A DNA stretch of 64,000 nucleotides, taken from contig NZ_BMWA01000002.1 of NCBI RefSeq assembly GCF_014650995.1, positions 124,001 to 188,000 on the forward strand, given 5' to 3'. This document shows, one piece after another, positions 52,611-61,285 of this stretch (positions within the stretch are counted from its first letter, which is position 1; each line of letters starts with the position of its first letter). Origin of the DNA: Streptomyces viridiviolaceus. GTDB taxonomy: Bacteria; Actinomycetota; Actinomycetes; Streptomycetales; Streptomycetaceae. The position numbers were made by a program, and so were the translations under genes. Below the pieces are notes generated by a model. It saw only the letters and a program-made list of their open reading frames with translations. It was not told the origin of the DNA and did no database searches.

Positions 52611-53158
52611 TCAGTGGTCGCGGGCCACCACGTCCGTGACCTCCGCAGAGACCTCCGTGCTCGCCGAAGCCGTACTGACCAGAGACTGCGTGAGGTTCAA
52701 CGTCGTCTGACCGACAGCTCCGCCGTCTCGACAACCGGCCCGTCCTCGTCGCCACTGATCTCGTAGGTGATCTCGTACACCGCGTCCGGGTCGATGCCGT
52801 CGATCCCCGTGTACGACAGCTCCGGCTCGACCGTCAGGTTGCAGCCCGCCGACCCGAAGCGCTGTCGCCGGGTCGTGCGCAGCTCGATTGTGAATCCGAG
52901 GCGTCGAGCTCCGCGTACGTCGGCTCCCGGCTCGGGCTCCTCGACGGCGGGCTCGGCGGCGTCTTTCGGCATGCTGGACGCGGTGGTTGTGGTGGCGGGT
53001 TTGTTGTCGTCGTCTGTCGCCTGCACGACGACCGCGCCGGTGGTGACGACTGTGACGATGACGGAGGCAGCCGCGCCGATGATGACGGCGTTGGTGCGGG
53101 ACTTCCTCGGGGCCGACCGGGGGCGCGGGCGGCGGGAAGCCGGGCAGGGTCGGTTCAT
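52611..53158 (-). pseudogene. Frameshifted single-pass membrane protein
   Basis: From ATG 53158 (GAGGGAG upstream) the frame encodes a proline/arginine-rich cytoplasmic start, a helix (NAVIIGAAASVIVTVVTTGA) and an external domain (FTIELRTTRRQRFGSAGCNLTVEPELSYTG, YEITYEISGDEDGPVVETAELS). It then stops at 52697. The normal ending (QTTLNLTQSLVSTASASTEV through VTDVVARDH) is present in the next frame, to 52611. One missing base near 52714, within a GTCGGTCAG context, explains the break. It could be a true mutation or a sequencing error. The intact protein would be about 182 residues; function unknown. Confidence 0.65.
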
Positions 53159-53442
53159 GGGCTCCCTCGCCCACGTCGTCCGACCTGGCGTCGCGCCGGG
53201 CGGTACGGGACGACGGGGTGGGTTCCGACGCCCCTCGCCACGGGTGGCTGTCGGCCGTTCCGACGAGCCGGAACCACCGGTCGGGTGCCCCAGGACGAGT
53301 GTCGGTCGGTCACCCGCCGACGCTGTGCCGACGCGGCTGCGACTGCGTATGCCGGCAGGAGTGCCTGAGTGGACGCCCAGGCCGGGCTCCCCCGAGGCAG
53401 CGGCGGGCGCGAAGGTCCGCCCGCCGGGCGTCCGGCGGGCGC

Positions 53443-53786
53443 GCATGCCGACGACCGCGGCGGCGGACGACACGGTGAAGGCGCGATTGCGGAACAGCCG
53501 CAGGTCGAAGATGGGGGATTCCGCGCCCAGCTCCACCACGACGAAGGCCGCGAGGGACAACGCACCGAGGGCGAAGGAGAGCATGACGGGCAGGGTCGTC
53601 CAGCCCGACTCGGGGCCTTCGACGGCGCCGTACAGCACCAGGATCAGGCCGAGCGCGAAGGTGACCTGACCGGCCACGTCGAGCTTGCGGCCCTCGGGTG
53701 CCTTCGGCTCCGCGGCCAGCGCGGCGGTGAGCACCATGCTGACGACGGCCAGTCCGACGAGCACCCAGAAGGAGCCGCGCCACGAT
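53443..53786 (-). pseudogene. Internal fragment of a DHA2-type MFS drug exporter
   Basis: About 115 codons from WRGSFWVLVGLAVVSMVLTAALA through DVAGQVTFALGLILVLYGAVEGPESGW to FDLRLFRNRAFTVSSAAAVVGM. This is the middle part of EmrB/QacA-like 14-helix exporters, which are around 500 residues long. Both ends are missing and sequence on either side is unrelated, so it is a relic. It abuts the frameshifted gene on the same strand. Confidence 0.75.
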
Positions 53787-53940
53787 CCGATCTGTCGGCG
53801 GGGCGGTCGTCAACCGGGCGGACACCATGGGCGTACACCGGGCACGGCGTCTTCGAGCCCGGTCCGGACGGCGTGCGCGTGCGCGAGGCGTACGGCATCT
53901 CGGTGGCCGGCTGCGGCGGCGGCTCGGCGTCGACCTGCCC

Positions 53941-53992
53941 TGCTGAGCCGCGCCCGGGCTTTACATCTGCTGAGCCGCGCCCGGGCTTTACA
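53941..53992. repeat. 25-bp perfect direct repeat upstream of the TetR gene
   Basis: Identical 25-mers at 53941-53965 and 53968-53992 (period 27 bp) contain GCGCCCGGGC and end in TTTACA. The second copy ends 62 bp before the TetR start. They could be tandem operators for the TetR protein or a simple duplication. The stretch 53787-53940 has no gene I can support. Confidence 0.7.
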
Positions 53993-54054
53993 GCCGGGCA
54001 GGTGACCATGCGCCGTGTACGGCCGGTGTGCGGCGGCGCGTTAGGATCTGCGGC

Positions 54055-54663
54055 ATGGCGAACCTCCGGCAGGTACAGAAGCAGATGACGCGCCGGCTGC
54101 TGCTGGAGTCGGGCCTGGAGCTGTTCACGACGAAGGGCTACGCCGCCACCAAGGTCGACGACATCGCGTCCGCCGCGGGCACCACCCGGGTGACGTTCTA
54201 CGCCTACTTCCCCTCGCGCAGCGATCTCATGAAGGCGCTCATCGACGAGCGGCTCAACGAGGTGCTGCGGCGCGTGCGTTCACCGGAGCACGGCTCCACG
54301 GCCCAGGACCTGGTCGCCACCGTGGCCGACGGGACGCCGGAGGCGATCACCGCGTGGTTGCGGGACACCGCCGACAGCTGGCCGGAGATCCGGCCGATCA
54401 TCCGCGTGGGCCGGGACGCCGCCGCGGTCGATCCCGAGCTGCGTGACCTGGTGGACCGCTGGCTGGAAGAGGCCATCAGTGACATCGAGGACGGTCTGAC
54501 GCGGGCCGGGCGCCTCGCGCCCCACCAGCGCCGCTTCCGGGGTGTGCTGGCCATGGCGGAGCTGGACCATGTCGCCCAGCACTGGGGCGACACCGACTGG
54601 AAGCTCGACCGGGAGCAGATGCTCGACGAGCTGAGCGCGAGCTGGGTCCGGCTGCTGACCTGA
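54055..54663 (+). CDS. TetR-family transcriptional regulator
   Basis: 202 residues. The N-terminal helix-turn-helix (LLLESGLELFTTKGYAATKVDDIASAAGTTRVTFYAYFPSRSDLMKAL region) is typical and complete. The C-terminal ligand domain (about 65-200) is ordinary in length and not assignable to a known effector. It lies between relics of an MFS exporter and of a LysR regulator. The exporter fragment may once have been its target, or it may control the hydrolase operon from 55508. GGATCTGCGGC before ATG 54055 is a weak ribosome binding site. Confidence 0.9.
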   Translation: MANLRQVQKQMTRRLLLESGLELFTTKGYAATKVDDIASAAGTTRVTFYAYFPSRSDLMKALIDERLNEVLRRVRSPEHGSTAQDLVATVADGTPEAITAWLRDTADSWPEIRPIIRVGRDAAAVDPELRDLVDRWLEEAISDIEDGLTRAGRLAPHQRRFRGVLAMAELDHVAQHWGDTDWKLDREQMLDELSASWVRLLT

Positions 54664-54724
54664 TCCGGGGGCGCGATCGGGTCCGACAGCCGGTCCGGCC
54701 CGTTCGACGCGCGGGGGCGGCCGT

Positions 54725-55255
54725 CTACCGCGCTGCCTCGGCGTCGCGCAGCACCTCCCGCGGCCAGGCGACGAAGTGCCGGTCGGCCGGCCGCGGGTTC
54801 CACGCCATGTCGATGCCGGGCCCGGGCAGCGGGAACGGGAATATCCGCAGGTCGGCGAGGGTGCGCATGGTGGCGGCGACCCGGTACCGCAGCAGTGCGA
54901 CACCACCGGCGCGGGCCACGTGGAACGGCACCGGCAGGAAGTCGGAGATGCGCAGCCCGATGCGGTAGGGGATGCCCGCGTCCTACAGCACCGAGTACGG
55001 AAATACCCGTCGGTCGGTGTCCACGGCGATGTGGGGCTCGGTGGTGAGCAGATCGAGCGCGCTCGCCCGCGGCGGCGTGTCCGGCGCAGCCACCACGACC
55101 CAGCGGTTCGCCCGGCAGGCGCCGCATCCGGGTCAGGGCGTGGGTCCTGGCCGGCTGCGACAGTCCGACCCGTTCCGCGGTCCTGGTCACGGACCGTTCC
55201 TCCAGCTGGGCGAGGAGGGGCACCGGCAGGTTGAGGCCGACCGACGCCAGCCGGT
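54725..55255 (-). pseudogene. Decayed LysR-family regulator
   Basis: The helix-turn-helix is recognisable at 55255-55100 (LAQLEERSVTRTAERVGLSQPARTHALTRMRRLPGE), although the usual PAMSHALxRLR has changed to PARTHALTRMR. The C-terminal domain is found in other frames: around 55040-54975 (DLLTTEPHIAVDTDRRVF) and 54931-54725 (RTLADLRIFPFPLPGPGIDMAWNPR). A stop and several frame changes separate them. The whole would be a normal-length LysR gene divergent from the phosphotriesterase-like gene, so it may be the lost regulator of that operon. Confidence 0.7.
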
Positions 55256-55507
55256 CCAGTCCCGACGTGTTCCTCGCCGTTCGTGGCGCACGCCTCATGC
55301 GGCGGTCCGGGTCATGGACCGGCATGCAGGGCATGCATGCGGATCCGGTGGACGCCCCCCGTTGCTCAGATTTCCGCCCCTCAGGCAACGGCGAATTCAT
55401 AGTTTTTTCGTGGTGTCTGTTTCGTTGACGTCATGTAAAGCCAATGGCTACCGTGACGGCAGCCACCGGGTGCACCGCCGCACCCCCACCGGACACGTGA
55501 TGCAGGC

Positions 55508-56482
55508 ATGAGCGTGAACAGCACCACCGTGAACACCGTCCTGGGCCCGGTGCCGGCCGAAGAGCTGGGCGTCGTCTCGGTCCACGAGGCGCTGCTGTCG
55601 GTGCTCCCGGGTGCCGAGCACGCCTTCGACATCACCCTCGACCGCGCCGAGATCTTCGAGACGCTCGCCGGCAAGCTGCGCGACTTCCGCGCCCACGGCG
55701 GCGGCACGATCGTCGACAGCACCGGCATGTTCCACGGCCGCGACGTGCCGCTCTACGAAGCCCTGTCCCGCACCACCGGCGTCCACATCGTCGCCTCGAC
55801 GGGCCAGGGACCCGAAGAACTGCTCGGCGGCTACTTCCTCACCCCGCAGACCAACCCGCCGACCCCCTGGCCGGCCGAGAAGTTCGCCGACCTCTTCAGC
55901 CGGGAGATCACCGAGGGCATGGTGGTCCCGCGCGTGGAACGCCGCGGCCCGGCCGGACTGGTCACCACCGCGGTGACTCGCGCGGGCATGACCGCCACCG
56001 ACGAGAGCCTGCTGCGCGGCGCGGCCCGCGCCGCCCTCGCCACCGGCACGGCCGTCACCTTCCGGTACGGCGACGACGCCGCGGGCGAACTCGACATCGC
56101 CCTGGACGAGAAGCTGCCCGCCGACCGGGTGGCCGTCGGCGGCCTCGACCGCAAGGACGCCGCCGACGCCGGCGCACCCGAGAAGATCGCGGCCCGCGGC
56201 GCCCGCGTCGTCCTCGACCACGTCGGCACCGAGGACGACGAGCACCTCACCGACACCGACCGCGCCGCCCTGGTCGCCGACCTCGTGCGCGCCGGACACA
56301 CCGACCGGATCCTGCTCTCCGTCGGCGCGACCGGGGTGGCCAAGGGGCACCCCGCGAACGACCTGCCGTACAGCCATGTGCTGACCGCCTTCGTGCCGCT
56401 GCTGACGGCGCACGGCGTCGGCGACGGCGACGTGCGGCGCATCCTCGAGGCCAACCCGCGCGACCTGCTCGCGGTGCGCTGA
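55508..56482 (+). CDS. Phosphotriesterase-family homologue lacking the metal ligands
   Basis: 324 residues. The fold of phosphotriesterase-like lactonases is recognisable from the shared N-terminus (VNTVLGPVPAEELG), GGGTIVDSTGMFHGRDVPLYEALSRTTGVHIVASTG and the C-terminal YSHVLTAFVPLLTAHGVGDGDVRRILEANPRDLL. Metal-site positions look replaced: the first HxH is HEA, the bridging-lysine strand reads LVTTAVTRAG, the ILTH histidine strand reads VTFRYG, the GHxD strand reads GGLDRKD and the late LLSHD reads LLSVG. I expect no hydrolase activity. First gene of a five-gene plus-strand operon, followed by a paralogue that keeps the early ligands. Confidence 0.82.
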   Translation: MSVNSTTVNTVLGPVPAEELGVVSVHEALLSVLPGAEHAFDITLDRAEIFETLAGKLRDFRAHGGGTIVDSTGMFHGRDVPLYEALSRTTGVHIVASTGQGPEELLGGYFLTPQTNPPTPWPAEKFADLFSREITEGMVVPRVERRGPAGLVTTAVTRAGMTATDESLLRGAARAALATGTAVTFRYGDDAAGELDIALDEKLPADRVAVGGLDRKDAADAGAPEKIAARGARVVLDHVGTEDDEHLTDTDRAALVADLVRAGHTDRILLSVGATGVAKGHPANDLPYSHVLTAFVPLLTAHGVGDGDVRRILEANPRDLLAVR

Positions 56483-56530
56483 ACACGCCGGCCCGAACGA
56501 CCGTCAAGAACTCTTCCGAAGGTGAGTGTT

Positions 56531-57505
56531 GTGTCGCGAGTGAACACCGTCCTGGGGCCGGTCCCCGCCGAGGAACTGGGCTTCGTGGCGATCCACGAGC
56601 ACATCGGCTACGGCATGCCCGGCTCCGAGCTGGACACGCGGTGGTGGAAGTCCCCCGAGCAGCGTTACGAGGAGACCGTCCCGAAGCTGCGCCGCTTCCA
56701 CCAACTGGGCGGCGGCACCTTCGTCGACGCCACCGGCATCTGCAACGGCCGCGACGTCGACCACTACAAGTCGCTGTCGGCGAAGACCGGCGTCCACATC
56801 GTCGCCTGCACCGGCTTCGTCGGCGGCGACACCGCGCTGCCGCACTTCGCCCGCGCCGACGTCGACTACCTGACCCGGCAGTTCGTCCACGAGATCACCG
56901 TCGGCATCGGCGACACCGGCAGCCTCGCCGGCGTGATCAAGGTCGGCGTGAGCCGGGGCGGCCGCATGACCGACCTGGACAAGCGCATCTACCGCGCCGC
57001 CGCCCGCGCCGCGCTCGCCACGGGCGTGCCGATCCTGCGCCACCGGGGCCAGGTGTCCTTCGACATCACCGCCCTGTGCCCAGACGGCACCTGGACGCCG
57101 CAGGTCACCAAGGAGGACTTGCTGCGCACGGTCGAGGGCTTCGACGAGCGCCTGGTGGACATCACGCGCGGCCTCGACATGGACACCGTCAACATCCGGG
57201 CCGTCTACGACATCGACCCGGTCGGCACCTGGCACTCGGACTCCGTCGTCCTCGTCGGCGACGCCGCGCACTCGATGCTGCACCACCAGGGCCAGGGCGC
57301 CAACTCCGCCATCGAGGATGCCGGCGCGATCGCCGACGCCCTGCGCGAGGCGGGCTCCGTGAAGGAGGGCCTCGCCCTGTACCAGGCCACCCGCAAGCCG
57401 GTGACCGACAAGCTCCAGGCCATCTCGCGGCAGGGCTGGACCGAGGACGAGATCAACGACGTCTTCCCCGGCCAGAAGCCCGCGGCCGCCGCGACGGGAG
57501 AGTGA
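56531..57505 (+). CDS. Chimera: N-terminal half phosphotriesterase, C-terminal half FAD monooxygenase
   Basis: 324 residues from GTG 56531 (AAGGTGAG upstream; GTG 56522 also possible). Residues 1 to about 172 are a phosphotriesterase-like half barrel with H22-x-H24 (IHEHI), bridging-lysine strand IKVGVSRGG (K137) and PILRH (H171). From about residue 175 the sequence is the C-terminal part of a PheA/TfdB-type flavin monooxygenase: VTKEDLLRTVEGFDERL, VVLVGDAAHSMLHHQGQGANSAIEDAG and LALYQATRKPVTDKLQ. Each half lacks the rest of its domain: late metal ligands of the barrel and the GxGxxG dinucleotide motif of the flavoprotein. The frame is intact. Function doubtful; the fusion probably arose by deletion. 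Confidence 0.8.
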   Translation: MSRVNTVLGPVPAEELGFVAIHEHIGYGMPGSELDTRWWKSPEQRYEETVPKLRRFHQLGGGTFVDATGICNGRDVDHYKSLSAKTGVHIVACTGFVGGDTALPHFARADVDYLTRQFVHEITVGIGDTGSLAGVIKVGVSRGGRMTDLDKRIYRAAARAALATGVPILRHRGQVSFDITALCPDGTWTPQVTKEDLLRTVEGFDERLVDITRGLDMDTVNIRAVYDIDPVGTWHSDSVVLVGDAAHSMLHHQGQGANSAIEDAGAIADALREAGSVKEGLALYQATRKPVTDKLQAISRQGWTEDEINDVFPGQKPAAAATGE

Positions 57506-57510
57506 GAACC

Positions 57511-58434
57511 ATGCCGCTGCACCCCGAGGTCGCCACGTTCCTCGCGACCCTCCCGCCCCCGCCCGCGGGTCCGCTCGACCCGGTCGCGATGCGCGCCGCG
57601 GAAGAGGCACAGGTGCCCCCGGTCGAGGAGCGCCTGCCGTTGCACGCGGTGGAGGACCTGACCGCGCACACCGCCACCGGTGACGTGCCGGTGCGCGTCT
57701 ACACGCCCACCGCAGCGGACCGCCACGGCCTGCTCGTCTACTTCCACGGCGGCGCGTTCTTCCTCGGCAGCCTGGAGACCCACGACCACGTCGCCCGCTC
57801 GCTGGCGAAGGAGACCGGGCTGAAGGTCGTCTCCGTGGGCTACCGCCGGGCACCCGAGGCCGCCTTCCCGGCCGGGCTCGACGACTGCTACGCCGTGACC
57901 CGGTGGGCCGCCGAGCAGGGCGAGGAACTGCACTGGGACGGCACGACCCTCGCCCTCGCGGGCGACAGCTCCGGCGGCACCTTCGTCGCCGCCGTCGCCG
58001 CCCGGGCGCACGACGACGGCTTCGACCGGATCACCCACCAGGTCCTCTACCACCCCTCGCTCGACCTGGACTTCGACGAGGACCGGTACGCCTCGCTGCG
58101 GGAGAACGCGGTCGGCTACGGCCTGGAGACGGCCGGTCTCAAGCCGTTCAACGCCTTCTACCTCGACAGCGGCGCCGACCCCGCCGACCCGCTGGTCTCC
58201 CCGGTCAAGCGGAAGGACCTGAGCGGGCTGCCGCCGGCCCTGGTCGTCACCGCCGAGTTCGACCCCATGCGCGACGAGGGCGAACTCTACGGCCGCCGCC
58301 TGCGGGAGGCCGGTGTGACGGCGACGGTGAGCCGGTACGCCGGCGCCGGCCACGGCTTCGTCCAGCACTTCTCCTGGATCCCCGAGTACCACCGGGTCTT
58401 CACCGAGACCCGCGACTTCCTCACCCGGCGCTGA
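57511..58434 (+). CDS. HSL-type alpha/beta hydrolase (esterase/lipase)
   Basis: 307 residues. Oxyanion-hole motif HGGAFF (79-83), nucleophile GDSSGG (Ser 153), Asp in VVTAEFDPMRDEGELYGRRL and His in GAGHGFVQHF give a complete hormone-sensitive-lipase-type triad. It hydrolyses carboxylic esters, probably of short chains. The N-terminal cap (MPLHPEVATFLATLPPPPAG) is usual for this group. ATG 57511 five bases after the chimera stop, with GGGAGAGTGAGAA upstream. No signal peptide, so cytoplasmic. Confidence 0.92.
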   Translation: MPLHPEVATFLATLPPPPAGPLDPVAMRAAEEAQVPPVEERLPLHAVEDLTAHTATGDVPVRVYTPTAADRHGLLVYFHGGAFFLGSLETHDHVARSLAKETGLKVVSVGYRRAPEAAFPAGLDDCYAVTRWAAEQGEELHWDGTTLALAGDSSGGTFVAAVAARAHDDGFDRITHQVLYHPSLDLDFDEDRYASLRENAVGYGLETAGLKPFNAFYLDSGADPADPLVSPVKRKDLSGLPPALVVTAEFDPMRDEGELYGRRLREAGVTATVSRYAGAGHGFVQHFSWIPEYHRVFTETRDFLTRR

Positions 58435-58471
58435 ACGGGCCGCCGTCGCGCACGAGTTCGGAAAGAGGACC

Positions 58472-59410
58472 ATGACACACGACGTCGCCGTCCACCCCCT
58501 GGTCTCACCGTGGGGCCGGTTCGGTCTGTACAGCTTCTTCATCGACGCACCCGAACCGGCGATCGTCGACACCGGGATCGCCACCTCTCCCGCCGAGGGC
58601 ATGGCTCCCGCGCTCGAGGCGATCGGGCGCCGCATCGAGGACGTGCGCTGGATCCTGCTGACGCACGGCCACATCGATCACGTCGGCGGGGCGCACGCCC
58701 TGTGGGAACGCACCGGCCGACGGGCACAGGTGGTGATCCACGAGGCCGACGCACCGATGCTGCGCTCCCGGCAGGCACACGTCGAGGAGTACCGCGCCGG
58801 ACGCGGCCGGTACCTCCGCGACCCCGAGGGCGAGGCCAAGGTGGCGGCCGCCGCCGGTGCCGTCATCTCCGGGGAGATGGAACCGTCCCTGCTCGTCAAG
58901 GGCGGGGAGACCCTCCGTCTCGGCGGCGACGTCGCCGTGTCGGTGCACGCGATCCCGGGGCACACCCCCGGATCGGTCGCCTACGTGATCGACGGACAGC
59001 GCTCGGCCTTCGCCGGTGACGCCGTACAGGTCCACGGCGCCGCCAACGGCTTCCCCGGCTACACCGATCCGCCCGCCTACCGGGCCGGCCTGGAGCACCT
59101 GCGCGACGAGGTCCGCCCGCGCCGCCTCTACCTCGGGCACCCCTACCGGCGTGCCGACGGCACCCCGTACGGCGTCGAACTCGACGAGGCGCAGGCCCGG
59201 GAGGCCATCGACCAGAGCCTCGCCGCCGAGGACCGCGTCGCCGCGGCGGCCTGCCGCTGCCTGGAGGCCGGCCTGACGGAGACGGACTCCCCGTACTCAC
59301 CCTTCGCCCGGGCCGCCGAGGACCTCGGCTACACCGGCGACCCCACGCTCGAACCGTCGCCGTTCTTCACCTCGATGCACGCCTACCGCACGCGCGCCCG
59401 GAACGTGTAA
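58472..59410 (+). CDS. Metallo-beta-lactamase-fold hydrolase
   Basis: 312 residues. Metal ligands H65, H67, D69 and H70 in THGHIDH, plus the later histidine in IPGHTPGSVAYV, aspartate in FAGDAV and final histidine in YLGHPY, give a full binuclear site. It is of the glyoxalase-II/quorum-lactonase-like general group. An added C-terminal helical segment of about 60 residues (REAIDQSLAAEDRVAAAACRCLEAGL) is not part of the fold. Substrate unknown; in context probably an ester, thioester or lactone. AAAGAGGA before ATG 58472. Confidence 0.9.
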   Translation: MTHDVAVHPLVSPWGRFGLYSFFIDAPEPAIVDTGIATSPAEGMAPALEAIGRRIEDVRWILLTHGHIDHVGGAHALWERTGRRAQVVIHEADAPMLRSRQAHVEEYRAGRGRYLRDPEGEAKVAAAAGAVISGEMEPSLLVKGGETLRLGGDVAVSVHAIPGHTPGSVAYVIDGQRSAFAGDAVQVHGAANGFPGYTDPPAYRAGLEHLRDEVRPRRLYLGHPYRRADGTPYGVELDEAQAREAIDQSLAAEDRVAAAACRCLEAGLTETDSPYSPFARAAEDLGYTGDPTLEPSPFFTSMHAYRTRARNV

Positions 59411-59428
59411 CACAGGAGCTCGACAGAC

Positions 59429-61168
59429 ATGACCGACCTTCACACGATCCAGGCGGGCGCGCAGACCATCGCCGTCCGCAAGGACCTCCGGGTGCCGATG
59501 CGCGACGGTGTCACGCTGGCCGCCGACACCTACGGTCCCGTGGACGGCACCCCGCGGCCCGCACTCGTCGCCCTGAGCCCCTACGGCAAGGAACTGCAGG
59601 CACTCGCCCTCACCACGCCCCCGCAGCGCCGGCCCAGCCCGATGTGGGACGGCTGCATCGAGGCGGGCGACATCGCCCGCGTCGTCAAGGAGGGCTACGT
59701 CCACGTCATCGGCGACCTGCGCGGCTCCGGCGCCTCCGAGGGCGAGCACATCGGCAACTACAACGCCGGCGGCGTCCCGCTCGGACAGGACGCCTACGAC
59801 TTCATCGAGTGGGTCGCGGCGCAGCCCTGGTGCGACGGCGACGTCGGCATGATCGGCATCTCGTACTTCGGCTCGATGCAGGTGCTGGCCGCGGCCGAAC
59901 GCCCGCCGAGCCTGAAGGCGATCTTCGTCAGCGGCGGCCACTACGACTTCTACGAGACGACGTACCACGGCGGCGTCATGTGGTTCATGCCGCGCGCCGC
60001 CCGCGAGGGCCGCGGCGGCGACTCCGGCTGGGCGTTCACCGACGGCGTCAAGTCCCGCATGCTGGAGACGTACTCGCCCGAGGAGATCAGCAAGCGGGTC
60101 GCGGAGCGGCTGAAGGACCCGGACGTCGCCGCCTGGCCCAACCTGGTCCACGTGCTCAACTACCCGAAGAACCACGAGGCGTGGTTCGACATCGTGGTGA
60201 ACGAGGTCGACGGCGACTGGTACGAGGAGCGCAACCCGATCACCCTCGCGCCGGACATCGACATCCCGGTCTGGCTCCAGATCGACCAGGGCCGCGGCTG
60301 GACGATGGACGGCACCATCGAGCTGTACAACTCGCTCAAGGGCCCGAAGAAGCTCGACATCGGCCCCTACCCGCCCATGCAGTCGCGCCCCTTCATCGAG
60401 GAGCACGACAAGATGTTCCGCTGGTACGAGTACTGGATCAAGGGCATCGACAACGGGGTCATGGACGAGCCCGCCGTCACCGTCCACGTCGAGGGTTCCC
60501 GCGAGACCGTCACCGGCGCGCAGTGGCCCCCGAAGGACGTCGAGTTCCGCTCGCTGTACTTCCGTCCGCGCCGCAAGCTCTCCTTCGAACCCGAGCTGAT
60601 GGGCGCCGAGCACGCCGCCCCCGACGGCTTCTACCAGGCACCGCTGACGGTGACCGACAAGGTGGAGATCCTCAGCTGGTCCACCGCCCCCTTCACCGAG
60701 CCCACCGAGATGATCGGCCAGGGCGCGGCTCACCTGTTCGCCGAGATCGACCAGCCGGACACCAACTTCATCCTGCGCCTGTGGGACGAGGCCCCGACCG
60801 GCAAGCGGCAGCTCATCACGACCGCCTACCTCAAGGCCTCGCACCGCGAACTCGACGAGGAGCGCACCACCGAGGGCGACCCGTACCACCCGCACACCCG
60901 CGCGCTGCCGGTCGAGCCGGGGAAGATCGAGGAGTACGTGCTGCGCGTCTACCCGTTCGCGGCGACGTTCCTGCCGGGCCACAGGCTGGTCGTGGAGCTG
61001 TCCAACGACGAGCCGCTCGCCGACGAGCACAACGCGCTGCTGCCGCCGGACGCCTTCCACCTGCCGGTGGGCCGCCCCGTCACCCACAAGATCTACCGGG
61101 ACGCGGCACACCCCTCCCGCCTGGTGCTGCCGTTCACGACGGCGGCGGCAGGGCCTGCGAGTCGGTAG
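59429..61168 (+). CDS. CocE/NonD family hydrolase (X-Pro dipeptidyl-peptidase S15-like)
   Basis: 579 residues. The alpha/beta hydrolase core (MRDGVTLAADTYGP, GDLRGSGASEGE) has the nucleophile in GISYFG (Ser 145). A C-terminal jelly-roll domain (about 370-570, TDKVEILSWSTAPFTEP and FAATFLPGHRLVVELSNDEP) completes the cocaine-esterase/acyl-transferase architecture. Members cleave esters, amides or prolyl bonds. Last gene of the hydrolase operon, 18 bp after the MBL gene with AGGAG. No secretion signal. The 117 bp after it separate it from a convergent transporter. Confidence 0.92.
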   Translation: MTDLHTIQAGAQTIAVRKDLRVPMRDGVTLAADTYGPVDGTPRPALVALSPYGKELQALALTTPPQRRPSPMWDGCIEAGDIARVVKEGYVHVIGDLRGSGASEGEHIGNYNAGGVPLGQDAYDFIEWVAAQPWCDGDVGMIGISYFGSMQVLAAAERPPSLKAIFVSGGHYDFYETTYHGGVMWFMPRAAREGRGGDSGWAFTDGVKSRMLETYSPEEISKRVAERLKDPDVAAWPNLVHVLNYPKNHEAWFDIVVNEVDGDWYEERNPITLAPDIDIPVWLQIDQGRGWTMDGTIELYNSLKGPKKLDIGPYPPMQSRPFIEEHDKMFRWYEYWIKGIDNGVMDEPAVTVHVEGSRETVTGAQWPPKDVEFRSLYFRPRRKLSFEPELMGAEHAAPDGFYQAPLTVTDKVEILSWSTAPFTEPTEMIGQGAAHLFAEIDQPDTNFILRLWDEAPTGKRQLITTAYLKASHRELDEERTTEGDPYHPHTRALPVEPGKIEEYVLRVYPFAATFLPGHRLVVELSNDEPLADEHNALLPPDAFHLPVGRPVTHKIYRDAAHPSRLVLPFTTAAAGPASR

Positions 61169-61285
61169 AGGGCGCCGGACGCGGCAGAGCGCCGCACGAC
61201 ACGCAGCAGGGGGACGGCCGGTGCGGGCCCCAGGGGGCGGCACGGGCCGCCGTGGCGCCGCCGTCCTCCCGCGTGCCGTGGTCGC

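Noticed and set aside
52697..53764. Single 355-residue protein combining MFS helices and an external domain
   Set aside because: The two parts are unrelated, the second has its own ATG and ribosome binding site at 53158, and the linker is low-complexity; better read as two pseudogenes side by side.
54204..55400. 398-codon minus-strand frame as a real protein
   Set aside because: Only a short stretch (LysR helix-turn-helix) is meaningful; the rest is antisense to TetR or out of frame with the LysR C-terminus.
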